Assembly (NCBI RefSeq): GCF_900091565.1 | Contig: NZ_FMCV01000002.1 | Coordinates: 124,001 to 188,000, forward strand | Direction: 5' to 3' | DNA: 64,000 bases | Origin: Micromonospora marina | Lineage (GTDB): Bacteria > Actinomycetota > Actinomycetes > Mycobacteriales > Micromonosporaceae | In this document: piece after piece, positions 33,439 to 41,023 of the stretch | Layout: every line of letters starts with the position of its first letter | Numbering within the stretch: the first letter of the stretch is position 1 | The notes under the pieces: model-generated | The model's input: the letters and a program-made list of their open reading frames with translations, nothing else | The model's database searches: none | What the model was told of the DNA's origin: nothing | Program-made: the position numbers and the translations under genes

Positions 33439-35055
33439 ATGCTGCTCTCCGACCGCGACCTGGTCTCCGAGATCAAGGCCGGCACGCTCGCGCTGGAGCC
33501 CTTCGAGCCCACGCTGGTGCAGCCGTCGAGCATCGACGTACGCCTGGACCGGCTGTTCCGGGTCTTCAACAACCACCTCTACACGCACATCGACCCGTCG
33601 ATCCAGCAGGACGACCTGACGTCGGCGATCGACGTGGCCGACGGGCACCCGTTCGTGCTGCATCCGGGCGAGTTTGTCCTCGCCTCCACACTAGAAGTCA
33701 TCACGTTGGGCAACCAACTTGCTGGACGCTTGGAGGGAAAGGCGCTCGCGCTCGACACGCCGGTGCCGACACCATCCGGCTGGACCAGCATGGGCGACCT
33801 CAAGGTCGGTGACCACGTCTTCGATGATCGCGGCCGCCCGGTACTGGTTCGTTCTGCCACTGAGGTCCTGTCTGGTCGCCCATGCTTTCGCGTCACATTC
33901 TCCGACGGAGAGTCGATCGTCGCCGACGCCGATCACCGCTGGATGACGACCACGCGGGTGGAGCGTAAGCGAATCGACCACGGAACGATGACCGGCGGGA
34001 CGATCCGGACGACCGCGGAGATCGCCTCGGACCTTCACTACGGCGACGGCGAGGTCGAACACCAAGTCGCACTTGCCGAGCCAGTTCAATATCCCACCCG
34101 CGAGTTGCCCATCGATCCGTACGTGCTGGGCGCGTGGCTCGGCGACGGGACATCCGCCAACGCCGAGTTCGCCTGCGCCGACGAGCCGATCCTCGAGGAG
34201 ATCCGACGGGCTGGCTACCCAGTGCGGAAGACCGGCGCCCCATCCGGCTACCGGATCGGTGGAACGGGCCATACCCGCGACGACAGCACCGGCAGGTTCA
34301 TGCCCGACGACTCTCTCTCCAGCCGCCTCAGACGCCTTGGAGTGCTGGGGAACCAGCATGTGCCGCAGCTGTACCTGACCGCGGACACAAGTCAGCGCGT
34401 AGCCCTGCTACAGGGAATGATGGACGTCGATGGTTACGTCGATGACCGTGGTCGGTGTGAGTTCGTCAGCACCAGGGAACACCTGACGGACGCAGTGGTC
34501 GAACTGGCCGCCAGCCTCGGCCTTCGACCGGTCAAACGAAAGAAGCGGGCGATCCTCGACGGCGTCGACGAGGGCCCGGCGTACCAGGTGACGTTCACGC
34601 CACATGTTCCAGTTTTCCGGCTTCCTCGGAAACTGGCCAGGCAGAAGCTCGATCGCTTCCACCGATCTCGATCGATCGTCGCCGTGCAGCCGATGGAATC
34701 CGTACCTGTTCGCTGCATCGAGGTGAACGATCCGCGCGGCATGTTCCTCGCCGGGCGATCGTTCATTCCCACACACAACTCGAGCCTCGGACGGCTGGGC
34801 CTGCTGACCCACTCGACCGCCGGCTTCATCGACCCGGGCTTCTCCGGTCACGTCACGCTGGAGCTGTCGAACGTGGCGAATCTGCCGATCACGCTCTGGC
34901 CGGGCATGAAGATCGGCCAGCTCTGCATCTTCCGGCTCTCCTCGCCGGCCGAGCATCCGTACGGTTCGGCCGTCTACGGCTCGCGGTACCAGGGGCAGCG
35001 CGGACCGACGCCGAGCCGGTCCTGGCAGAGCTGGCGCACCTGGCCGACGCGCTGA
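33439..35055 (+). CDS. dcd: dCTP deaminase interrupted by an in-frame intein
   Basis: The frame encodes 538 residues: N-extein 1-101, intein 102-447, C-extein 448-538. Joined exteins give 192 residues, the normal Dcd length. N-extein starts [19 protein letters not shown] and ends GRLEGK; C-extein starts [20 protein letters not shown] and ends [12 protein letters not shown] plus a short tail. The first C-extein Ser corresponds to catalytic Ser111 of E. coli Dcd and the Arg four residues on to Arg115; the family Glu is in VTLELSN. The enzyme makes dUTP (or, in the bifunctional actinobacterial form, dUMP) from dCTP for thymidylate synthesis. It is inactive until the intein splices. Start ATG 33439 matches the family N-terminus. 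Confidence 0.95.
   Translation: MLLSDRDLVSEIKAGTLALEPFEPTLVQPSSIDVRLDRLFRVFNNHLYTHIDPSIQQDDLTSAIDVADGHPFVLHPGEFVLASTLEVITLGNQLAGRLEGKALALDTPVPTPSGWTSMGDLKVGDHVFDDRGRPVLVRSATEVLSGRPCFRVTFSDGESIVADADHRWMTTTRVERKRIDHGTMTGGTIRTTAEIASDLHYGDGEVEHQVALAEPVQYPTRELPIDPYVLGAWLGDGTSANAEFACADEPILEEIRRAGYPVRKTGAPSGYRIGGTGHTRDDSTGRFMPDDSLSSRLRRLGVLGNQHVPQLYLTADTSQRVALLQGMMDVDGYVDDRGRCEFVSTREHLTDAVVELAASLGLRPVKRKKRAILDGVDEGPAYQVTFTPHVPVFRLPRKLARQKLDRFHRSRSIVAVQPMESVPVRCIEVNDPRGMFLAGRSFIPTHNSSLGRLGLLTHSTAGFIDPGFSGHVTLELSNVANLPITLWPGMKIGQLCIFRLSSPAEHPYGSAVYGSRYQGQRGPTPSRSWQSWRTWPTR
33742..34779 (+). mobile_element. Class 3 mini-plus-endonuclease intein (346 aa, LAGLIDADG) in Dcd
   Basis: Block A reads [14 protein letters not shown], starting with Ala instead of Cys/Ser. 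Block B has DHRW with Trp67, block F has VRCIEV with Cys325, block G ends FIPTHN with Thr344-His345-Asn346: this is the W-C-T signature of class 3 inteins, in which the block F Cys starts splicing. The +1 residue is Ser. Two LAGLIDADG-type motifs, VLGAWLGDG (residues 128-136) and [11 protein letters not shown] (221-231), keep both catalytic Asp residues, so the homing endonuclease looks intact. The segment is visibly less GC-rich at third codon positions than its exteins, consistent with transfer from elsewhere. Confidence 0.93.
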
Positions 35056-35069
35056 CGGCACCCACCGTT

Positions 35070-35121
35070 GTTAATAGGGGCCCCCTCCTATACCGGAGGC
35101 GTTAAGAGGGGGCCCTTCCTT
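35070..35121. repeat. 52-bp intergenic repeat, copy 2
   Basis: Same architecture and length as copy 1 at 13414-13465, with four differences, all in the left half; positions 22-52 are identical. It starts 14 bases after the dcd stop and its end overlaps the TAA stop codon of the minus-strand NlpC/P60 gene, so again it lies exactly between two convergent genes. Confidence 0.9.
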
Positions 35122-36151
35122 ACACGCGGCCGTAGCTGTTGATGTCGCCGTCGTCGACCCGCTTCATCGTGATGGGCTTGCCGGACTGCGAGGCGTGCAC
35201 CACCCAGCCGTCGCCCACGTACATCGCCACGTGGTGCAGGTCGCCGTAGTAGAAGACGAGGTCACCGGCGCGTAGTTCGGCCCGGCTGACCCGCTTCGTC
35301 ACGCCGTGCTGCTGGCGCGCGCTGTGCGGCAGTGAGACGCCGCCCTTGGCCCAGGCCGCCATGGTGAGGCCCGAGCAGTCGAAGTGGTCCGGCCCGGACG
35401 CGCCCCAGACGTAGATCTTGCCGATCTGCGCGCACGCGAACTTGACCGCCGCCCCGGCCGGGCCGCCGGGATAGCCGGCCGGGCACGGCGCCGGGCGCAG
35501 CGGGCCGCCGCCACCCTTGCCGTACACCTTGAGCCGCAGTTTCTCCAGCTTGGCGATATCGGCGTCGATCTGCTTCTTCTTCGCCGCGAGCTGGGCCTCG
35601 GTACGCGCCAGACCGGCGATCATCTCGTCCAGCGGCTTCTTCTTCGCCGCCAGCTCGTCGCGCAGCGCGGCGACGGAGCGCACCTGCTCGTGCTGGCGGT
35701 GCGCGAAGCGGTCGAGCAGTTCCAGGCCGTTGACCAGGTCGCCGGGTGAGCGGCTGCCCAGCAGCGCGTTCACGGTGGAGAGGTTGTCGCCCTTGTACGC
35801 GTCGGCGGCGAGCCCGCCGACCTGGCCGAGCGCGGCGTCCACCCGGGCTTCGAGGGGTGCGATCTGCCGGCCGAACGCGTCGGCCTGCTTGCGCCGCGCG
35901 GCGAGCTGCCCGCGTACGGTGTTCACCTGTTCGATGACCGGTTCGAGCTTGTTCCAGTCGCGGTCGATCTGAGCCTCGATCTCGGCGACCGAGGGTTCGG
36001 CGTGTGCCGCCGTGGCGCCGCCGGTCAGGACGACGGCGGTGCCCACGAGGGCGGCGAGAGCGGTGGTGAAGCGGGACCAGCGGGTACGCGGCACAGCCGT
36101 GGACCGGTCGACCGACCGGTTCGACGACGGCCGCGGGGCATGGAGTGCCAC
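35120..36151 (-). CDS. Secreted NlpC/P60 peptidoglycan endopeptidase with N-terminal coiled coil (copy 1)
   Basis: The 343-residue protein has a signal peptide (hydrophobic residues ~27-48, AHA cleavage region), a long coiled coil (~52-205, EIEAQIDRDWNKLEPVIEQV ...), and a C-terminal NlpC/P60 domain with catalytic Cys in HFDCSGLTMAAW, His in LHHVAMYVG and the third residue in VVHASQ. It cleaves peptide cross-links (D-Glu-mDAP type) in peptidoglycan. The leader contains a c-di-AMP riboswitch. The GTG start at 36151 lies 12 bases past GAAGGAG, rather far. Coiled coil plus NlpC/P60 matches RipA-like hydrolases. Confidence 0.93.
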   Translation of the reverse strand: MALHAPRPSSNRSVDRSTAVPRTRWSRFTTALAALVGTAVVLTGGATAAHAEPSVAEIEAQIDRDWNKLEPVIEQVNTVRGQLAARRKQADAFGRQIAPLEARVDAALGQVGGLAADAYKGDNLSTVNALLGSRSPGDLVNGLELLDRFAHRQHEQVRSVAALRDELAAKKKPLDEMIAGLARTEAQLAAKKKQIDADIAKLEKLRLKVYGKGGGGPLRPAPCPAGYPGGPAGAAVKFACAQIGKIYVWGASGPDHFDCSGLTMAAWAKGGVSLPHSARQQHGVTKRVSRAELRAGDLVFYYGDLHHVAMYVGDGWVVHASQSGKPITMKRVDDGDINSYGRV

Positions 36152-36179
36152 CGGGCGTCCGTACTCCTTCTTCCGTACC

Positions 36180-36302
36180 GCCTACCGGGTTAGCTGACGG
36201 ATTCGGGCGGGAAGGGAGCCGCCCTACCGCATCGCTGCGGATTCACCCCAGGTACCTGGTTCCCCGGCTCGCCCGCAGGCGACTCGGCGGTGTCGGACCG
36301 TC
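36180..36302 (-). promoter_or_regulatory. Cyclic-di-AMP (ydaO/yuaA) riboswitch
   Basis: Read on the minus strand, conserved ydaO blocks occur in order: CCGCCGAG, CCGGGGAACC, GGGGTGAATCCGC, GCGGTAGGG, and the 3' hallmark GAATCCGTCAGCTAACCC then GGTAGGCGG. In actinobacteria this c-di-AMP-sensing class is found ahead of cell-wall hydrolase genes such as NlpC/P60 and rpf. It ends about 30 bases upstream of the gene start. No intrinsic terminator is evident between them, so control may be by another route. Confidence 0.88.
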
Positions 36303-36345
36303 ACCGACCGGGTTGGACGGTGAGACGAGCGGCCGACGATTCCCC

Positions 36346-36375
36346 AGAGTAGGGACCACCGTTATCGATCCGCAA
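36346..36375 (-). promoter_or_regulatory. Candidate promoter for the riboswitch-NlpC/P60 transcript
   Basis: On the minus strand TTGCGG (36375-36370) and TACTCT (36351-36346) are 18 bases apart, placing the start about 35-40 bases before the riboswitch. Confidence 0.45.
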
Positions 36376-36423
36376 CTTCCAGCGGCGTGACACTCCGTAC
36401 GCGATCCGGGGCCACGCCCCGGG

Positions 36424-36570
36424 GCGGAGGCGAAGTCTTTCAAGGCTGATCGCCCACTGGAGAGCCGCCAGGGTGACTGGACGGCGATCTGGCACCTCGG
36501 CCAGAAGGCGTGGTTCCGCAACCCGGCCGCCGCGCCGATGGAGAAGTGGCACGCCGTACCGACCCGCCAC
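36424..36570 (+). pseudogene. Relic of an amidase/cell-wall hydrolase C-terminal segment
   Basis: In plus frame the codons around 36472-36560 read GDWTAIWHLGQKAWFRNP and continue AAAPMEKWHAVPT. This strongly recalls the SH3-like segment (..YLGQKAWFYNP..) of actinobacterial N-acetylmuramoyl-L-alanine amidases. No start, upstream domain or downstream continuation exists. It lies between the two NlpC/P60 genes. Confidence 0.5.
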
Positions 36571-36576
36571 CGCACA

Positions 36577-36619
36577 CGCCGAAGGCCCCCGGTCCGTGAC
36601 GGACCGGGGGCCTTCGGCG
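36577..36619 (-). terminator. Terminator of NlpC/P60 copy 2
   Basis: A 19-bp perfect stem (36577-36595 with 36601-36619) around GTGAC begins 16 bases past the stop codon on the minus strand. Confidence 0.9.
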
Positions 36620-36634
36620 CTGGCAGAGCCTGTG

Positions 36635-37645
36635 TCAGCTGACCCGGACGAAGCCGGCGAGCGGCTGGGTGTTGATGCTCGACACCTGGACCGGTTTGCC
36701 GGTACGGGGCGCGTGCACCATCACCCCGTTGCCGAGATAGAGCCCGACGTGATGCAGGTCGGATCCGAAGAACACCAGGTCACCTGGGCGCGCCTCGGAG
36801 CGGGAGACCCGGCGACCCTCGTTCCACTGGGCGCCGGTGAAGTGGGTGAGCGAGATGCCCGCCGACTTGTACGCGTACTGGGTGAGGCCGGAGCAGTCGA
36901 ACGAGTTCGGGCCGGTGGCGCCCCACACGTACGGGTCACCGACCTGGGCGCACGCCGTCTTGATGGCGGTCCGCGCGGCGCTGCTCACCACACCGTCGAT
37001 CTTGGGGCAGCCCGCCGGGCGGATCGAGGTCACCGGGAGCATGGCGGTCAGCCGCTTGATCTCCGAGTCGATCTGCTTCTTCTTCGCCGCGAGATCGTTC
37101 TGCTGCTTGGTCTCCAGCGCGATCAGCGCGTCGAGCTTCTCCTTCTGCCTGTTGTACTCGTCGCGCACCTTGAGCACACTGGCGATCTGGCGGCGCTGGT
37201 CGTCGGCGATCCGGTCCAGCATGACCAGCTGCTCGGCCAGCGTGCCCGGCTTGGTGTTCACCAGCAGCGCGCCCAGCTCCTGCGACGGGCCCTGGATGTA
37301 GTACCGGGCCGCGATGTCGCCGACCTTGTTCATGGCGAGCGTGGAGGCCAGCTCCAGCGGCACCATCTTGTCCTTCAGCGCCTTGGACTTCTTCTGGTTG
37401 GTGCGGAGCTGCGAGCGGACCTTGTTGAACTGCTCGATGGTGGGTTCGAGCTGCTCCCACTGCTTGTCGATCTGCGCGTCGATCTCGTCCACCGACGGCG
37501 CCGCGTGCGCCGGGGCCGTCAGCATTCCGGCGCCGACCGCGGCGGCCGCGACCAGGGTGACCAGACGGCGTACCACCCGTCGGAACCCGGCCGGCCGGCC
37601 GGGTGGAGCGCTCGGGGCATGACGTTGAGGGGGCGTGGTTGCCAC
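36635..37645 (-). CDS. Secreted NlpC/P60 peptidoglycan endopeptidase with N-terminal coiled coil (copy 2)
   Basis: GTG 37645 lies 9 bases past AAAGGAG; product 336 residues. Layout equals copy 1: signal peptide (residues ~25-50), coiled coil (EIDAQIDKQWEQLEPTIEQF onward, ~52-205) and NlpC/P60 domain with SFDCSGLTQYAY, LHHVGLYLG and VMVHAP. The two proteins are clearly paralogues but differ in the linker. Unlike copy 1 there is no riboswitch; instead a good sigma-70-like promoter stands close to the start. Acts on peptidoglycan outside the membrane. Confidence 0.93.
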   Translation of the reverse strand: MATTPPQRHAPSAPPGRPAGFRRVVRRLVTLVAAAAVGAGMLTAPAHAAPSVDEIDAQIDKQWEQLEPTIEQFNKVRSQLRTNQKKSKALKDKMVPLELASTLAMNKVGDIAARYYIQGPSQELGALLVNTKPGTLAEQLVMLDRIADDQRRQIASVLKVRDEYNRQKEKLDALIALETKQQNDLAAKKKQIDSEIKRLTAMLPVTSIRPAGCPKIDGVVSSAARTAIKTACAQVGDPYVWGATGPNSFDCSGLTQYAYKSAGISLTHFTGAQWNEGRRVSRSEARPGDLVFFGSDLHHVGLYLGNGVMVHAPRTGKPVQVSSINTQPLAGFVRVS

Positions 37646-37729
37646 CGGCACGGACTCCTTTGCAACCGACCGCCGGGCGCCTCGCGAGAGGGAAGGTCGA
37701 GGCAGACGACCCACAGCGGTCGGTGCCTC

Positions 37730-37758
37730 ACATTAGGGAAGGCGTCCGATGGAATCAA
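37730..37758 (-). promoter_or_regulatory. Sigma-70-type promoter of NlpC/P60 copy 2
   Basis: On the minus strand TTGATT (37758-37753) and TAATGT (37735-37730) are exactly 17 bases apart, about 85 bases before the GTG start. Confidence 0.7.
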
Positions 37759-37815
37759 GGCGACCGTTTGTTCAATCACGTATCCGCAATCGGTTGCGCA
37801 CCAAGGGTATTCAGC

Positions 37816-38147
37816 TCACCTACCGACGATGGATGCCAATACGTCGTCGAGCGTCACCACGCCCGTCAGCCGGCGCCCGGCGGCTCGCCCCGGCGTACCC
37901 GAACACGGCAGGGCCAGCGCGCCGGTGGTCCGGTCGTGCTCCTCGGCGTCCGGCAACACGGTCTTCACCGCGTCGGTCGCCTCCACCCGCCACCACCGCA
38001 GCACCTGCCGGGACGCCCACTTCATCCCAGCAGCAGCGGCGAGAAGAGCCGGGTCAGGGCGGGCTCGGCCAGGTAGCCGGTGAGCAACGCGGTGAGCGTG
38101 ATGCCGAGCTGCGCGCCGGAGAGCTGGAACGACAGTTCGCGGTGTAC
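37816..38147 (-). pseudogene. Relic of a DUF21/CBS-domain (CorC/HlyC family) membrane protein gene
   Basis: Immediately after the etfD stop, minus-strand codons 38147-38022 read [20 protein letters not shown] then [19 protein letters not shown] and stop: this is the DUF21 membrane start region of CorC-type transporters. An ATG overlapping that stop opens 69 codons whose end, LTGVVTLDDVLASIVG, matches the C-terminal CBS motif of the same family. The middle of the gene is missing. Most of DUF21, the first CBS and the CorC domain are lost. Confidence 0.55.
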
Positions 38148-38150
38148 GCC

Positions 38151-40349
38151 TCAGCTCGCGGCCGGCGCGACCTCCGGCTCACCGGCCGGGGCCTCGGGCT
38201 TGACCGAGCGCAGCAGCACGCTCGCCACGTCGACCACCTCGACGTCCTCGCCAGCGCCCTTGCCGTTCACGCCGTCGCTCAGCATCGTCGAGCAGAACGG
38301 GCAGCCGACCGCGATGGTCTTCGCCCCGGTGGACATGGCCTCCTCGACCCGGTCCACGTTGATCCGCTTGCCGATCTTCTCCTCCATCCACATCCGGGCA
38401 CCGCCGGCGCCGCAGCAGAAGGAGCGCTCGCTGTTGCGCGGCATCTCGGTCAGCTCGCCCTGGATCGAGTCGCCGAGCACCTCACGCGGCGCGGCGAAGA
38501 TCCGGTTGTGGCGGCCCAGGTAGCACGGGTCGTGATAGGTCACGCCGCCGTCGACCGGCTGCACCGGGGTGAGCTTGCCGGCGCTGACCAGGTGGGCCAG
38601 CAGCTGGGTGTGGTGCACGACCTCGAACTCACCGCCGAGCTGGCCGTACTCGTTGCCCAGCGTGTTGAAGCAGTGCGGGCAGGTGGCGACGATCTTGCGC
38701 TTGCTCTTCTCCCGGCCCTCGAACGCCTCGTTGAGCGTCTCGACGTTCTGCTGGGCCAGCATCTGGAAGACGAACTCGTTGCCGATCCGGCGCGCCGGGT
38801 CGCCGGAGCAGGTCTCGCCCTCACCGAGGATGGCGAACTTGACGCCCGCCTCGTTGAGCAGCGTGGCGACCGCCCGGGTGGTCTTCTTGGCCCGGTCCTC
38901 GAACGCGCCGGCGCAGCCGACCCAGAACAGGTACTCGAAGTCGTCGACCTCGCCGACGCGCGGCACCTCGAACCCGAGGCCCTTGGTCCAGTCCTCGCGG
39001 GTGTTCTGCGGGGCGCCCCACGGGTTGCCCTTGTTCTCCAGGTTGCGGAGCATGACGCCGGCCTCGGACGGGAAGCTCGACTCGATCAGCACCTGGTAGC
39101 GGCGCATGTCGACGATGTGGTCCACGTGCTCGATGTCCACCGGGCACTGCTCGACGCAGGCACCGCAGGTGGTGCAGGACCAGAGCACGTCCGGGTCGAT
39201 GACACCGCCGGACTCGGCGGTGCCGATCAGCGGCCGGTCCGCCTCGGCCAGGGCCAGCACGTCCATGTGGGCGAGCTGCGCCTCGGTGGCCTTCTCCTCG
39301 CCGGTCAGGTCCTTGCCGCCGCCGGCCAGCAGGTACGGCGCCTTGGCGTACGCGTGGTCGCGCAGGCTCAGCACCAGCAGCTTCGGCGACAGCGGCTTGC
39401 CGGTGTTCCAGGCCGGGCACTGCGACTGGCAGCGACCGCACTCGGTGCAGGTGCTGAAGTCGAGCAGGCCCTTCCAGCTGAACTGCTCGACCTGGGCGAC
39501 ACCGAACTGGTCCTTCTCCGGGTCGGCCTCCTCGAAGTCCAGCGGCTTGCCCTCGCTGGTCATCGGGCGCAGCGGGCCCAGGCCGGAGCCGGCGGGCTTC
39601 TCCGGGTCGCGCTTGAAGAAGATGTTCGGGAAGGCCAGGAAGCGGTGCCAGGCCACGCCCATGGTGACGTTCAGCGAGATCACGATGAGCCAGGTCATCG
39701 AGATGGCGATCTTGATGAGCGCGGCGACGCTGACGCCCGCCTCCCAGTTCGGCAGAACCGAGCCGACCGCGTGGCTGAGCGGGGCGGCCCAGACCGGGTA
39801 CTCGAAGTGGTCGGTGGCGACCTTGAAGCCGCGGATCACGAACCCGAAGATCAGGACCAGCAGGACGACCCACTCGACGAAGTAGCCCTGCCACATGGTC
39901 GAGCCGGTGAACCGGGAGCGGTTCTCCGCGCGGCCGGGCCGGTTGCGCAGGCGGATCACCATCAGCACTCCGATGCCGACCAGGCCGAGGATGCCGATCC
40001 ACTCGGTGACCAGACCGAAGATCGTCCAGTGCCCGATAATCGGCAGCCCGCCGCCGGTCGAGACCACCTCGAAGTAGGCCTCCAGCACCAGCAGCGACAG
40101 CACGACGAAGCCGACCATCACGAACCAGTGGGCGGCGCCGACCACGCTCCACTTCAGCATGCGGGTGTGACCGGCGGTCTCCACCAGCATGGTCTTGGTA
40201 CGCGCGCCCTTGTCGCCGAAGCGCTCCGGCGCGGGCTGGCCGAGCCGGATGACGGCTGTCATCTTCATGACCGCGCGCACCGCAAGCCACACCGCCACGG
40301 CGGTGATGGCGGCCGCGAGGATCGTGGTGACGATCTGGACGCTGCCCAT
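38151..40349 (-). CDS. etfD: Membrane Fe-S oxidoreductase, ETF:quinone-type (EtfD / FadF-like)
   Basis: ATG 40349 has GGGAGG at 8 bases; the frame to 40454 is not supported. The 732-residue protein has about six N-terminal transmembrane helices (nitrate-reductase-gamma-like, residues ~5-265), two 4Fe-4S motifs (CTECGRCQSQCP and CTTCGACVEQCP) and two C-terminal CCG domains typical of heterodisulfide-reductase/GlpC proteins (FWVGCAGAFEDR, TYHDPCYLGRHN, RSFCCGAGGARMW). Relatives take electrons from ETF during fatty-acid beta-oxidation and pass them to menaquinone. Its operator matches that of the acyl-CoA dehydrogenase at 19363-21219. Confidence 0.9.
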   Translation of the reverse strand: MGSVQIVTTILAAAITAVAVWLAVRAVMKMTAVIRLGQPAPERFGDKGARTKTMLVETAGHTRMLKWSVVGAAHWFVMVGFVVLSLLVLEAYFEVVSTGGGLPIIGHWTIFGLVTEWIGILGLVGIGVLMVIRLRNRPGRAENRSRFTGSTMWQGYFVEWVVLLVLIFGFVIRGFKVATDHFEYPVWAAPLSHAVGSVLPNWEAGVSVAALIKIAISMTWLIVISLNVTMGVAWHRFLAFPNIFFKRDPEKPAGSGLGPLRPMTSEGKPLDFEEADPEKDQFGVAQVEQFSWKGLLDFSTCTECGRCQSQCPAWNTGKPLSPKLLVLSLRDHAYAKAPYLLAGGGKDLTGEEKATEAQLAHMDVLALAEADRPLIGTAESGGVIDPDVLWSCTTCGACVEQCPVDIEHVDHIVDMRRYQVLIESSFPSEAGVMLRNLENKGNPWGAPQNTREDWTKGLGFEVPRVGEVDDFEYLFWVGCAGAFEDRAKKTTRAVATLLNEAGVKFAILGEGETCSGDPARRIGNEFVFQMLAQQNVETLNEAFEGREKSKRKIVATCPHCFNTLGNEYGQLGGEFEVVHHTQLLAHLVSAGKLTPVQPVDGGVTYHDPCYLGRHNRIFAAPREVLGDSIQGELTEMPRNSERSFCCGAGGARMWMEEKIGKRINVDRVEEAMSTGAKTIAVGCPFCSTMLSDGVNGKGAGEDVEVVDVASVLLRSVKPEAPAGEPEVAPAAS

Positions 40350-40398
40350 CGAGTTGGCCTCCCGGTCTGCTGCTTGTCCGTAGCAGCCTACGCGCAAG

Positions 40399-40414
40399 GT
40401 TACCCAGCAGTAAC
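40399..40414 (-). promoter_or_regulatory. TetR/FadR-type operator in front of etfD
   Basis: GTTACCCAGCAGTAAC shares both half-sites GTTAC and GTAAC, the 6-base spacing, and 13 of 16 positions overall with GTTACCGATCAGTAAC at 21248-21263. It sits 50 bases upstream of the start. Confidence 0.65.
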
Positions 40415-40529
40415 GTGAGTCTTCTCGCACCAGGCCACGCCGCCCTGCGCACACCTTAGGTGCAGCGGCGTCGAAGCGCCGGGCAGGGGCGGCGTGGCGT
40501 GACCTACGCCGGGGTGGGGCAGCGCCGGA

Positions 40530-40793
40530 TCAGCGCCAGCGGGAGAGCAGGATCAGCGACGAGACCATCGCGCCGAAGCCCACGGCGAGGTTCCAGTAAC
40601 CCCAGCTGGCGACCGGGTACGCCTGCTCGGACAGGTAGTAGAGCACCAGCCAGCCGATGCCCACCACGATCAGCGTGACCGCGGTGACGGGCAGCCAGAT
40701 CGGGCTAGGCTTGCGCGTCGACGCCGTCGCCGTCGGACGCACGTCCGTCGGCGGGGTGTACACCTTCTTCTTGCGGACCTGAGACTTGGGCAC
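40530..40793 (-). CDS. crgA: Cell division protein CrgA
   Basis: GTG 40793 has GGAGAG upstream; the longer frame to 40982 is rejected. The 87-residue protein begins VPKSQVRKKKVYTPP, the CrgA signature, has two transmembrane helices (residues ~34-55 and ~65-85) and ends LSRWR. CrgA sits at the division site and helps coordinate FtsZ/FtsI and septal peptidoglycan synthesis in actinomycetes. Its position, divergent to the DUF881-sortase-pabA block and next to pknB, matches the mycobacterial arrangement. Confidence 0.95.
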   Translation of the reverse strand: MPKSQVRKKKVYTPPTDVRPTATASTRKPSPIWLPVTAVTLIVVGIGWLVLYYLSEQAYPVASWGYWNLAVGFGAMVSSLILLSRWR

Positions 40794-41023
40794 GACGCTC
40801 TCCAGAGGGGGGTACGACCTCGTCCGGCCTGACAACCGGGCGCGAGGGCGACGGTCCATGGCCAATAATGTTCGACAGCTAGCGTAGTCCCGACGGACCG
40901 TCCAGGCCACGAATGGGGCCAGGCCGGTGCACTCAGTAACCGGAAAGAGCGGACTTTCCGGGTCGAGCAGGTCGCCTCGCACCGGTGCGGACCGGAACGA
41001 GACGACGGGAAAGGGAACGCCCG

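Noticed and set aside
33439..35055. Intein frame considered as a separate inserted gene or a fusion enzyme
   Set aside because: The insertion is in frame, has all HINT blocks from A to G, and the exteins join to a normal-length Dcd.
37749..40418. 889-codon plus-strand ORF opposite etfD
   Set aside because: It mirrors the etfD reading frame; its product is His/Arg/Asp-rich without domains, whereas the minus strand has Fe-S motifs and CCG domains.
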